A stretch of DNA of 12,520 nt from Linderina pennispora (lineage: Eukaryota; Kickxellomycota; Kickxellomycetes; Kickxellales; Kickxellaceae). The stretch spans positions 1-12,520 of the forward strand of contig NW_024468467.1 in NCBI RefSeq assembly GCF_002104995.1. Direction: 5' to 3'. Shown piece by piece: positions 1-8,300 of this stretch. How positions within the stretch are numbered: position 1 is the stretch's first letter; every line of letters begins with the position of its first letter. The notes beneath the pieces are model-generated. The model did not search any database and had not been told where the DNA came from. It was given only the letters and a program-made list of their open reading frames with translations. The translations under genes were made by a program, and so were the position numbers.

Positions 1-180
1 TGATCGCCTCCGAGGACGTGAACGGCTCGTCAATGTGCTTGTCCGAGTTGCTGATCTGCTTGGCAGGCGAGAGAGCGGTCGGGTCAAGCACCCGCACCTC
101 GACATTCATGCGGCCAGCCGCCTCGATGAACATGCGTCGAGCTGGCCTCCGCCAAGGATACCGATAACCTGCTTGTCCAT
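1..180 (-). CDS. ADE2: Phosphoribosylaminoimidazole carboxylase, N-terminal fragment (one frame break)
   Basis: This is the first ~60 residues of the fungal AIR carboxylase of purine biosynthesis, which runs off the left edge of the window. Reading from the ATG at 180-178 gives MDKQVIGILGGGQL, the glycine-rich start of the PurK-like ATP-grasp half. After a break it continues RMFIEAAGRMNVEV and later SPAKQISNSDKHID, which match the conserved N-terminal signature of Ade2 (GGGQLGRM, then SPAKQI). Between them one base is missing at about 137-138: the expected Gly codon reads only GA, so the frame shifts and the GGGQLGRM motif is interrupted. The upstream strand (181-240) is CT-rich, as in fungal leaders. 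The gene is divergent from the RGS gene. The enzyme is cytosolic and carboxylates AIR to CAIR. The identity is firm from motifs; the break is more likely a sequence error than a true mutation. Confidence 0.88.
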
Positions 181-480
181 TATGAAAAAGTTTCAAGGGG
201 AAGGTGAGTGTGGGGGGGGAATAGCGCTTTTCGAGCAACGATGGTTTTCTCGGAAAAGAAAAGGTTGCAGTTCCTGGCGATTGCCAGCAATGGTCCCAAC
301 CGCGGTTGCGGATTAGGTTGTGATTATGCCGAGATAACGTGAAAGTCGCAGATTAGTAGATCCAGGCGATTAGCTCACTAATCCAAGATGTGCATGGACA
401 GCCGTGCTTTACCAGGCACGGGTCTGGACTGTCGGAGGCCGAGAGTTGCAGCTCTCCAGCAATGATGCTACTCTTACGCC
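181..480. promoter_or_regulatory. Divergent intergenic region between ADE2 and the RGS gene
   Basis: This 300 bp region separates two starts facing away from each other. Near ADE2 the minus strand is pyrimidine-rich and includes a G8 run on the plus strand at 212-219. At 402-421 a 6-bp inverted repeat (CCGTGC/GCACGG) flanks an 8-base loop, followed by a weaker GAGAG/CTCTC pair near 441-456. I see no convincing TATA box and no Gcn4-type TGACTC site. Promoter function is inferred only from position. Confidence 0.4.
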
Positions 481-2691
481 ATGTTCCTGCAGGACCATGT
501 CTGGGTGCCTTTGGAGCTTGCCCAGATCAGTGAACTATGGAATATGACCTATCTCTTCTGTGTTTCTCCAGCTATCTTTGCTATTATTCTTATGATCCTA
601 TATCCAGTACCATGGCATAGTCCAACTTTCAGATCCAAACCAGATATATACGTGCTCTCACATCTTCGCATGGTAATGCTAGCACTACAGCACCAGGATA
701 CCATACCTTCTCGGTAGCGATCCCGCTCTTGTCGGCAAAAGTTCCATCCTAGTATACAAAATCGTATTTTATTCAGTGCTGGGCTTTTACATTATATTCA
801 CAGTGGTGACCTTCTCGCTGTACATCTGGAGAGCAAGGCGATCACAAGAGCGCTCGTTAAGGGAGCGGTCAGTGTTTCTGCTCACGTTGCAGGTGGTTGG
901 TGGGTTCATATTCGGCTGTTGCACCCTATGCCATAACGCTATACCACTATTCCCGTGCTTTCTCGACTTTTGGCTATTGTACACTGGATACAATATCTGG
1001 CTATATGCATTTGGGCTTCGCGCTTTGCGGTTTTACATTCAGGCGCGCTCACATACTGCGATTGGGCACGAGGTACGGGATAACCCTATTCGGCCAGGCA
1101 ATTTACACCAGTATCTGGACCGGTTGCGTGAGATAGGCGGGCAGAGATATTTACAGTCGTCCTACAACCTCAACAAGTCACAGCCAACAATCAGTCCGAC
1201 AGATGGACAGCGCAAACACTCTCTCGCAATGTCGCTTCAAAGCGTTCACAACCTGCATAGGCATCGGCCATCAGTCCCTGATACAGTTGACACAAATAAT
1301 TCGACCAGCCTAGCCGCTATTGTCATCGAGCCTGCGGAAATCGAACAGAGGAGCAGCAGTCATGGATCTCACAGTGGGCGTGTATCGATATCTTCTCGAC
1401 TCTGCTGTAACAGCAAAGAGTTATCCCTTCGACAGAAGAATGCTAACCGAAGTCGCGTTTTAACCGTGCTAGCCCGTGCATCATGTCAAACCGAGTAGTG
1501 GGGAAAAATACTCCTGATATTATTGGTGCTTCTGGCGATTGGTCTCTTGTTCGGAAATATCTTTTCGCCTTTTACTGACTATCCGTCCGATGCACTACAA
1601 TTGCGTTAGAGCATGGGTGATGTTGCCTTTAGCCATCTTTTCTGGCATTTACTACTTCATTGCTTGCCCTATTCTCCTTGCGCTTATCTGGCGATACCAC
1701 GATGCATATGGAATTAGAAACTCCCTTATCATCTGCGTTGTGACTGGGATGTTACAATATCCTATTGTCATTGTCTGGGAATTTGCGATTCAGCCGATCA
1801 ACCACTACATCACCCCCTTTATTCTTCACATGGGCTCAGATGTTTATCATCTACATACAGTCGATTGTCGTACCACTGGTTGAGTCGTTTTATATTGCCT
1901 ACCGAGAACGCAGGAGGTCGAGCATGAATGACGCAGACCAGTTTATTGACGAGTTCCGACGTCCAAGCCGGCTGCCCATCACGGCTAGACGGCAATCGGG
2001 AACAACCAGAGAGGGTTTTTTATGCAGCTCTACAGGATCCCGGAAGAGCACGAGAGACTCAAACAGTTTGCAGTGGCGTTGTTTTTGCAGCGAGCTGATG
2101 TCCTTCCTCGACGCTTACGCGGCACTCAAAGCCAACATCCATCTTGACCTCAAAACCCATTCAACGCCCGAGCAGAACACGAACTTTGAGGCCGATATCT
2201 GGCTCGGTTATATCGTCGTTTGATACCCTGCAGCCTCCGACGACGACTCCAAATCTACATGTCACGTGTTCTATATCAGGAACTGGTCGCAGCCATGCAT
2301 CCCAAGATGTTGTTGCTCCATTTTTGTTCGACGACACACGGAGATCGGAATCGCCCGAATCAAGGCTGACCAGGCCGTCATCGTTTGGGATTGGACTTAC
2401 TGATATTACTACTGGCATCGTGCAAACCATGGCCAAGGGCATTTCCGCGACTAGTCATTGACGACTCGACCACCATTTCTGAGAGAATCCGCCGAGCCTG
2501 TTTCTGCCATTCTGACCACATTCATACTTCCCGAATCATCGCTGGCGATAAACACGTCTAGCCAAGTCATCAGAGTTGCACAGGACTACTTGGATGGGGG
2601 CACAATCACGATGAGCTGCTTTGACAAGCTGAAGGATGACGTTCTTGATATGCTCTACTCAAACGTGTATCTCCGCTACAAAAATAAATGA
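481..2691 (+). CDS. Multi-TM protein with C-terminal RGS domain, broken by frameshifts and one stop
   Basis: This is a predicted plasma-membrane regulator of heterotrimeric G-protein signalling: a block of 7-8 TM helices followed by an RGS box, which would act as a GTPase activator for G-alpha. Hydrophobic segments fall at about 541-610, 746-825, 868-930, 955-1035, 1505-1570, 1615-1695, 1720-1780 and 1815-1890. The RGS box starts near 2014 (FYAALQDP, ERLKQFAVALF, then CSELMSFLDAY) and ends at 2457-2691 (ERIRRACF, FILPESSLAIN, CFDKLKDDVLDMLY, NVYLRY). Its two halves are separated by ~105 Ser/Thr/Pro-rich residues. Reading it through needs nine shifts of +1 (near 690, 1605, 1815, 2014, 2032, 2085, 2220, 2456 and 2500) and passage of TAG at 1496-1498. 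A ~145-residue Ser/His-rich loop precedes the 1505 helix. Codon use is less GC-rich than in the ATPase. The first hydrophobic segment (481-700) may be extra or belong elsewhere. It is either a decaying gene or one damaged by sequence errors; the family call is solid from the RGS ends. Confidence 0.75.
2683..2688 (+). promoter_or_regulatory. AATAAA polyadenylation signal of the RGS gene
   Basis: A perfect AATAAA ends at the base before the TGA stop (2689-2691) of the RGS gene, followed by an AT-rich stretch to ~2740. The position suits 3'-end formation of that mRNA. Confidence 0.45.
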
Positions 2692-2908
2692 CCTGAAGTA
2701 GCTTTAAACTAAAAATTTCTCAATGAATGATCATGTAGATGTATGCATTTTATCCTTCGATGGAAGAGGCAGACCATACCAGCAACCACAAACCACATTT
2801 ATGTGGTTCCATGTTCCACAATCGCTTTATACAATTTTTTTCTGAAGGAACTCGAAATCGTGATCGGATCAGTCGAACAACTGGTCGTTTGGAAATCACA
2901 TGGAATGC

Positions 2909-2981
2909 GTCCGATTGGCTCAGTTGGCAGAGCGTGAGTCTCATAATCTCAAGGTCGTGAGTTCGAGCCTCACATCGGGCA
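2909..2981 (+). tRNA. Elongator tRNA-Met (CAT), intronless
   Basis: A complete 73-nt cloverleaf can be drawn. The acceptor is GTCCGAT/ATCGGGC (seven pairs, with a wobble at 2:71), followed by discriminator A. The D stem is GCTC/GAGC, and the anticodon arm TGAGT-CTCATAA-TCTCA carries CAT. The variable loop is AGGTC, and the T arm is GTGAG-TTCGAGC-CTCAC. The single T-T opposition at 31:39 is typical of eukaryotic elongator tRNA-Met. A G1-C72 pair and an ordinary T loop argue against the initiator. Internal Pol III boxes are visible (A box TGGCTCAGTTGG, B box GTTCGAGCC), and no intron or encoded CCA is present. Confidence 0.95.
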
Positions 2982-3292
2982 GTGTCTTTTGCTCCTGCGG
3001 GGCTTCTCTTTTTGGATATACAGGCGCTTTTTTGCACGCTGGGCGAGGCAATGTCAGTCGAATCAGGTGGTGGCAAGCCGGGCGCCAGCAAGAGCCCCGC
3101 TACAGCCTACACTATGGAGGTAACGTCTAGCCCTTGATGAGCTGCACAAACGGCCGCATTGAAAATACCTCCGTGCAACTTGTCTATTTTCTTTTCTCTC
3201 TTTTCTTCAGTATTAAATATCACCTTTAAAACCTCCTACATATCTAACTAACACAACACCATTTTTTTTTTTGACTTTTTTTAGTATATTCA
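2982..3292. other. Intergenic stretch with fungal promoter or splice-like pyrimidine tracts
   Basis: No long ORF is seen. On the plus strand a long pyrimidine tract ends in TTCTTCAG at 3210. It is followed by an A/C-rich leader containing CTAACTAAC (about 3245), a T11 run (3262-3272) and TTTTTTTAG ending at 3284. This resembles either a CT-rich promoter plus leader or the 3' part of an intron with a branch site. A possible donor GTAACG follows ATGGAG near 3120. Which reading is right cannot be decided from sequence alone. Confidence 0.35.
2987..2990 (+). terminator. Pol III terminator of tRNA-Met
   Basis: A TTTT run begins six bases after the discriminator base of the tRNA, the usual position for RNA polymerase III termination. 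A second T5 run follows at about 3010. Confidence 0.75.
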
Positions 3293-3424
3293 ATGGTTGG
3301 TGTTTGGCTTATCCGCGTCCCCTTGCAGTCTACGTGTCACAGATGCCATACCAGCTTCACTGTCCGCTGCTACAACTGCAGATCAAAAACGCTAAATTCT
3401 GCCTTTTCCAATTGCTCTAGCTAG
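3293..3424 (+). CDS. Candidate 43-residue Cys-rich small ORF
   Basis: An ATG just downstream of the pyrimidine and branch-like tract opens a 43-codon frame ending in TAG. It contains two CxxC pairs spaced like a mini zinc ribbon: C15-x2-C18, then seven residues, then C26-x2-C29 (STCHRCHTSFTVRCYNC). G at +4 suits a eukaryotic start. I do not recognise the family. The tail overlaps the stop region of the opposite-strand ORF at 3421-3705. An alternative is that CCCCTTGCAG at about 3321-3330 is a splice acceptor and the frame only partly codes. The same frame stays open after the stop to about 3578. Confidence 0.22.
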   Translation: MVGVWLIRVPLQSTCHRCHTSFTVRCYNCRSKTLNSAFSNCSS

Positions 3425-3705
3425 CCTTTAACAGGAACTGCTGTCAGTAGCGCTGGGACCCTTTCCTTTGGATTATTCGGTGTATTCAGCTCAGTCACAC
3501 CACACAGTCTCGTATACCCTCTGGTAGTCAACTCAAAAACACCCATCAATCGATCTACAAATATCGATCGGTAAGCAGATAGCTGCCACCAATCGCTCAG
3601 CGATCTCGGCCCCTTACCCTCTGTAGGAGAGCGACTGATGCCTTCCAGGTGCGGCGTGTTTCCAGGCTGATCCTTCCTATCAGTATCATCATCAGCAATG
3701 CGCAT
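3421..3705 (-). CDS. Orphan hypothetical ORF, 94 residues
   Basis: A minus-strand frame from ATG (3705-3703) to TAG gives about 94 residues. The first 35 are polar and Asp/Gly/Pro-rich. The rest looks more like a folded segment, with SDWWQLSAYRSIFVDRLMGV and FELTTRGYTRL. I recognise no family. Codon use is not GC-biased like the ATPase, but neither is the RGS gene. The plus strand is also largely open here (about 3425-3578), so strand choice is uncertain. It could be a small gene, a last exon or chance. Confidence 0.25.
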   Translation of the reverse strand: MRIADDDTDRKDQPGNTPHLEGISRSPTEGKGPRSLSDWWQLSAYRSIFVDRLMGVFELTTRGYTRLCGVTELNTPNNPKERVPALLTAVPVKG

Positions 3706-4209
3706 CAAAATACCAAGCCCAAGTAATTCATGCCTTTGCCGCTGGCCATTGGATTCACTGCCATGCTGCTGACGCCCATAGGGTCGTACCCGCTGTTCTA
3801 TACCTACCTACCAGCAATTGCTGTCAGAAAAGATGAGCGGATGGGGACGGGGAAGCAGGTGGTATTGAGGTGTGACCAAGTCAGCTTGATAATAAGGCGC
3901 GTGCAGCACAGATGACAGGCCAAATTATTTCTATTTCTGAAGGGGGCAAGAGGGGTGTGGATTTGCAACAGAAGCACAGCGGACTGAATATGCAGCATAG
4001 CGGATGACGTGTAGGTTCTCGTCACTATAGAGGTTGGCTGGTTTGATACCATGGAGCTTTTTATAGCCAAATGTAAGAGACGAGATAAAGGTGTGTTATT
4101 GTGTGTTTTGGCGGTACGCAAGGCTACATGTCCAATCTAACTAAGCCTAAGGTTATCGTTCACAACGAGAAGAGAAACTGGGTGCTAACCAATCACGATA
4201 TGTGGTGTA
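3706..4209. other. Region without a convincing gene
   Basis: The plus strand carries a 61-codon ATG frame at 3730-3915 with one hydrophobic stretch (MPLPLAIGFTAMLLTPIG), and the minus strand carries a 105-codon frame at 3804-4121 of unremarkable composition. Neither shows a recognisable motif, a good start context or codon bias. I treat the region as intergenic. Confidence 0.3.
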
Positions 4210-4345
4210 TCAAGCCCAATCGTAGTGGCCGTAGGTGTCCTGGTGGCTGTCCTTTTCACTTGCGCTCTCCGACGACCAGTTGCAGTCGTTGCAGCGCCAC
4301 ACAGAGCGCACATACAGGCGGAGTTTCGTCTTGAGGGATTGCCAT
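4210..4345 (-). CDS. Candidate microprotein with a Cys pair (one frame break)
   Basis: The minus strand has a fungal-looking leader (CT-rich from about 4640 to 4440) leading to ATG at 4345-4343. The start reads MAIPQDET. Removing one base near 4320 joins it to a frame reading RLYVRSVWRCNDCNWSSESA and ending HQDTYGHYDWA before TGA at 4212-4210, about 43 residues in all. The second part uses mostly G/C-ending codons, as the ATPase does, and carries CxxC (CNDC) plus several Trp, Tyr and His residues. The family is unknown. The single-base break matches the error pattern seen in all the long genes here. Without the correction the ATG frame ends after 29 residues. Confidence 0.35.
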
Positions 4346-4439
4346 ATCACGAATATTCCTTGCAAATGCCTGTATAGAACAGAAAACCCAGTATAGATAA
4401 CTGTTGGGTAGAGTGAAATGAGGGAATAAGTTAGCAAAA

Positions 4440-5368
4440 GAGTGTCGGGGTTGAAATAGCCGTGGAAAGAAGGAAGCTTGGGGCAATTTAAGGCTTTTCG
4501 CTAGCGGAGGTCAACCAAAAACAATACTATGCGCTAGTTGACAAGACGGGAGGAGCAGGGGGAAGAAGAATTCGAGAGGTCAGGACATGAGCTATTTGAG
4601 GGGGTTTTTTGGGGAGGGTAGGTGACGGGGGAATTGCACATGCATCTGGTGAACATCTAACCTGCTTTGTCACTGAGGGCCAGTGCAGCAATGTCAGACA
4701 AGGATGTCAGAGAAATGATAGGGGGGGATATTGAGGCACATGCGAAAATCAAAGCGCCTAATGTGCTCAGAACCATGGTTGCACAGGAACGGGAGGGAGG
4801 GAGGGATGCACATTGCACGAGTCTGCATACTTCCTAGTGTTCTTTTTTTTTCTACAAATACTTGTTCGCATAAACTGGTTTCCTGTGATTCGCAGATTGC
4901 ACAATTTTATTTCCCAGCGCTATATCCTGAAACCCACACCCGCATGTTGTCTTATGTCCTAGTAGGAACCTGTGGCTGGGTATACATGTATACCACAGCA
5001 CACGGGGAAGGCATCTTTATTCATGTGTTGCGGTGGCAGGCATTGTGCCAAAATGTTCATGCCATCCCCGTTTATAGCAGAGGAAAAACTGAACAGATTC
5101 TCATGGCTGTCACACTTACATCTAGCTTGGGGAGGCGAAATAGGCCGGCCAAACCTTGTTCCTTCGCCTGAACACGAATAGGAGGCGGAAATGGTGGGAG
5201 GCCACCACATATGCAAGACATGCCGCTTGCATTAACCAGATGACAAGGGATTAACCACTTTAAGCATCCTCTTTTGCGCCATGCATATGGGCAATGAGAG
5301 GTGAGGGATACTGGCCTGTTTTTTTCTCCCTCAGTACGCAGGAAACTCCCGACCCAGTAAAAAGCTAA
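4440..5368. other. Gene-poor stretch, purine-rich then mixed
   Basis: Positions 4440-4640 are strongly purine-rich on the plus strand, that is, CT-rich on the minus strand, fitting a promoter or leader for the small minus-strand ORF. A 16-bp perfect palindrome lies at 4979-4994. Plus-strand frames of up to about 140 codons occur at 4740-5171, but they have unexceptional composition and no motif. The right end holds the 3' region of the ATPase gene. Confidence 0.35.
4979..4994. repeat. 16-bp perfect palindrome
   Basis: GGTATACATGTATACC reads the same on both strands. It lies in non-coding sequence and contains no mismatch. No function is apparent. Confidence 0.6.
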
Positions 5369-5374
5369 TTTATT
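5369..5374 (-). promoter_or_regulatory. AATAAA polyadenylation signal of the calcium ATPase gene
   Basis: On the minus strand AATAAA lies about 16 bases beyond the TAA stop at 5392-5390. It is a canonical signal in the expected place. Confidence 0.65.
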
Positions 5375-5389
5375 CAGTTGATATTTTGC

Positions 5390-8300
5390 TTAGGGTGTAG
5401 GGGGCCTGGGGGTTTTCTCGAGTTCCTGGTCGACCAGGTCGGCAAAGGACATCTTGTTTGGCGGCATGGCGCTGGTGGACATGCCAATGCCGACGCTGCT
5501 GGCCACCATCGAGGGGACCATGGCAGCAGCCAATACATTTTTGGTCGGCTGATCGCTGCCACGGCGTCCATGCTGCTTCCGCGGCTCTCGCGCCAGCCGG
5601 GGGCTAGTAGCAGAATCAACCTCGGCGCTGGCCTGATTCACTGCAGAGTCAGGTGGCGTGGGCTGCACAGCATGTCTGGAGCGGCCTGGGGTGCGGCCTG
5701 GGGTGCGGGCAGTGTCGCGGGGCTTCTGGAAGCGCTTGGACAGCTCAGAGCCGAACTTGAACACTGAGGTCTTTTGCATGCCCTTGGAATCGGCCAGGGG
5801 GCTGTACTGGTCGTACTCGTCGTCCGAGCCCTTGCCGTGGCGCTGGTTGCCATTGTCGCCAATCAGCTTGCTCTGGACAGTTTGCGCTGGCGGCTGCCAC
5901 TCAAGATTGGCGGGGGTCTTGTAGATGTCTTGAGGAATGAACGGCATCATCCACCAGATAAGCTGGTCGGGAACCAGTCGCAGCACTAGGCCGACAGGCA
6001 GCGCAACGAATCCGCCGACAATTGAAAAGGCCCAGTACTTTGCGCTAAGCGCAGTGGTCTGGAAGGCGGCGCCACCCCACTGGATGATGATGACCTGGCC
6101 GACGACGGATATGAGCACAATGGACAAAAAGAACATGTTCTTTTGCATGCCCTTGAAACAATTGACCTCATTGTGCAGCACACGGCAGTTGAACTCGTTG
6201 AAGATTTGCATCCAGGCAAACGTGTTGAAGACCAGAGTGCGCAGAACCAGCATGTCGTAGCTGCTTTCGACAGTGTGCAGGTGGAAGATGTCGTCGGCGG
6301 CATATAGAGTCAGGAAGCACACAACGACCTGGAAGATGGACTGGCCAATGATGTTCTTCCACATGGTGAAGGTAATCAAGGGCGAGCCCTGTTTCTCGGG
6401 GTACCGGTCCAGCAGCTCCTCGCTGGGCGGGTCGGTGGCCAGGGCAAGGGCGGCAAAGGTGTCCATGATCAGATTGATCCACAGCAGCTGGACAGCAGTG
6501 AAGACCGACTTTTGCTCCTTGTCGACAATGGACGACACAAAGGCAATGAGCACGGCAGTGACGTTGACGGTGATTTGGAACTGCAGGAACTTTTGACCGA
6601 GTCGTTGACAGCACGGCCCACATGCAGGCGCGCACAATGGACTTGAAGTTGTCATCCATGACAACGATTGACGAGGCCTCCTTGGCAACCTCTGTTCCGG
6701 CAATGCCCATCGAGAAGCCGACATTCGCAGCCTTCAGGGCAGGGCCGTCGTTGGTTCCGTCGCCAGTGACCGAGACCACCTCGCCGTGTGTGCGCAGCCA
6801 CTCGACCAGCATGCGCTTATCCTCGGGCGACGAGCGCGCCAGAACCTGTAGGCGCGGAACAATGACGTCCATCTGCTCGGGGCTCAGACGGCGGAATTTG
6901 GGGCCCTCCAGGACGATTCCGCCCATGCCCGGCGTGTAAATGCCGCATTGCGTGGCGATGGCACGGGCAGTCAGCACGTTGTCGCCGGTAACCATGCGGA
7001 CGATAATGCCGGCGTTCTGGCAGCGCCTGACGGCATCAGTGACCCCGTCGCGCAATGGGTCCTCAATGGCGAAGATGCCCAGGCAGACCAGACCGGCCGA
7101 GTCGCGCAGCTCGCTGTCGTTTTCCATTTGCACCAGCCGGGCCTCGTCAAAGCTCTCAAAGTCGCGGTAGGCCACGCCGATGGTGCGCAGGGCGCGCGAC
7201 GCGTAGTGGGCAACGGTGCGGCGGAGGTCGCGCAGAGTCTCGTCGTCCAGAGGCAGCGCCGGGATCGCCGGGTTATGGGCAAAGTCCGGCGGGAAGTTCA
7301 GGGCATATGCGTCGTCGTTGACGTCGGTGGTGTCCGAGCCGATGTTCTGCGAGCCCGTGTAGTGGGCAGATAGCAGGTACGACGAGTCGCCGGTGGCCAG
7401 CGCGGGCATGTTCGGGCTGCTCGAATCGTCGTCTTCGGTAGCGTCGACGCGCAGAAGCGGGACCGGCTCGCCGGCCGGCCCGCGCACCTCAAGATTGTCC
7501 TCGTCGCTGTCGTTCTCGAGGTTGATTTGCGGGATGCTGGGCATGGCAACAGAGGCGAAGGCGGGGGCGTCCTCATCATCGCCGCTGTAGTTGCTCATCG
7601 AGGGGTTCGAGCTGGCCTGCTGGTTCATGATTTCCTCACGGTCCTGCCTCTGGAAGGCGCCGTCAACATCAACCACCCAGCGGCAGTTCTCCAGCACCAT
7701 CTCGGGAGCACCCTTGACGTACAGGCGCCAGATGGACTTGCCGTCCTCGCGACGGCGGATCTTGACAAGCGTGCTCATGGACTTGCGCTCGGAGCTGAAC
7801 GGCCACACCTGCACGCTGCGCTCAACATCGTCCTCCCGCAGCTGCGTGTAGCTGGGGGCACCCAGAATCTCGGACCACGACAGCATGGCGGTCTCGGTCT
7901 TTGACCCGGTGAACTTGTCGGCGCTAGAAACCTGCGCATTGGCCTCGCTGCTCTCCTCGTTGCTAGCCAGCGCTCCCTTTTTGCCAGTGCGGCCAAGGAT
8001 GCGCCGCCACAGGGGGGACTTGGCGTTGCTGGCAGCAACATGGGAGGCTGGGGCGGACGAGGAGTCGTCGGCTGGAATGAAGGCAGTCGAGCAGACGGCG
8101 ATTGCGTCGTGGCAGAGGCTCATGATCGCATGCGGAGCCTCCTCGGCCAGCTCGGCAGTGGGGATGATCAGGTCCTCGTCGTCACTGAAGTCGCTGAGGT
8201 CCGAGATGCCCGAGACACTGGGCGAGGCATCCGACAATGGCGTCATGGCGCTTGATGACGAGAACCCCGACGAGCCCATGCGGCCCAGACGGCGGCGCTG

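Noticed and set aside
1561-1580. CGCCTTTTACT, which looks like the invariant loop 1 of U5 snRNA
   Set aside because: The flanks do not form the U5 stem, no Sm site follows, and the stretch codes for the end of a TM helix in the RGS gene.
481-2691. Programmed +1 frameshifting as the cause of the RGS gene breaks
   Set aside because: The breaks have no common slippery sequence or stop context, several sit in simple homopolymers, and other genes in the window carry similar single-base errors.
481-2691. Introns as the cause of the RGS gene breaks
   Set aside because: Frames rejoin within a few bases at matching family positions, leaving no room for introns of normal size, except possibly in the 1070-1490 and 2150-2450 stretches.
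4740-5171. ~143-codon plus-strand ORF in the gene-poor region
   Set aside because: No motif, ordinary composition, no codon bias like the real genes, and overlapping open frames on both strands.
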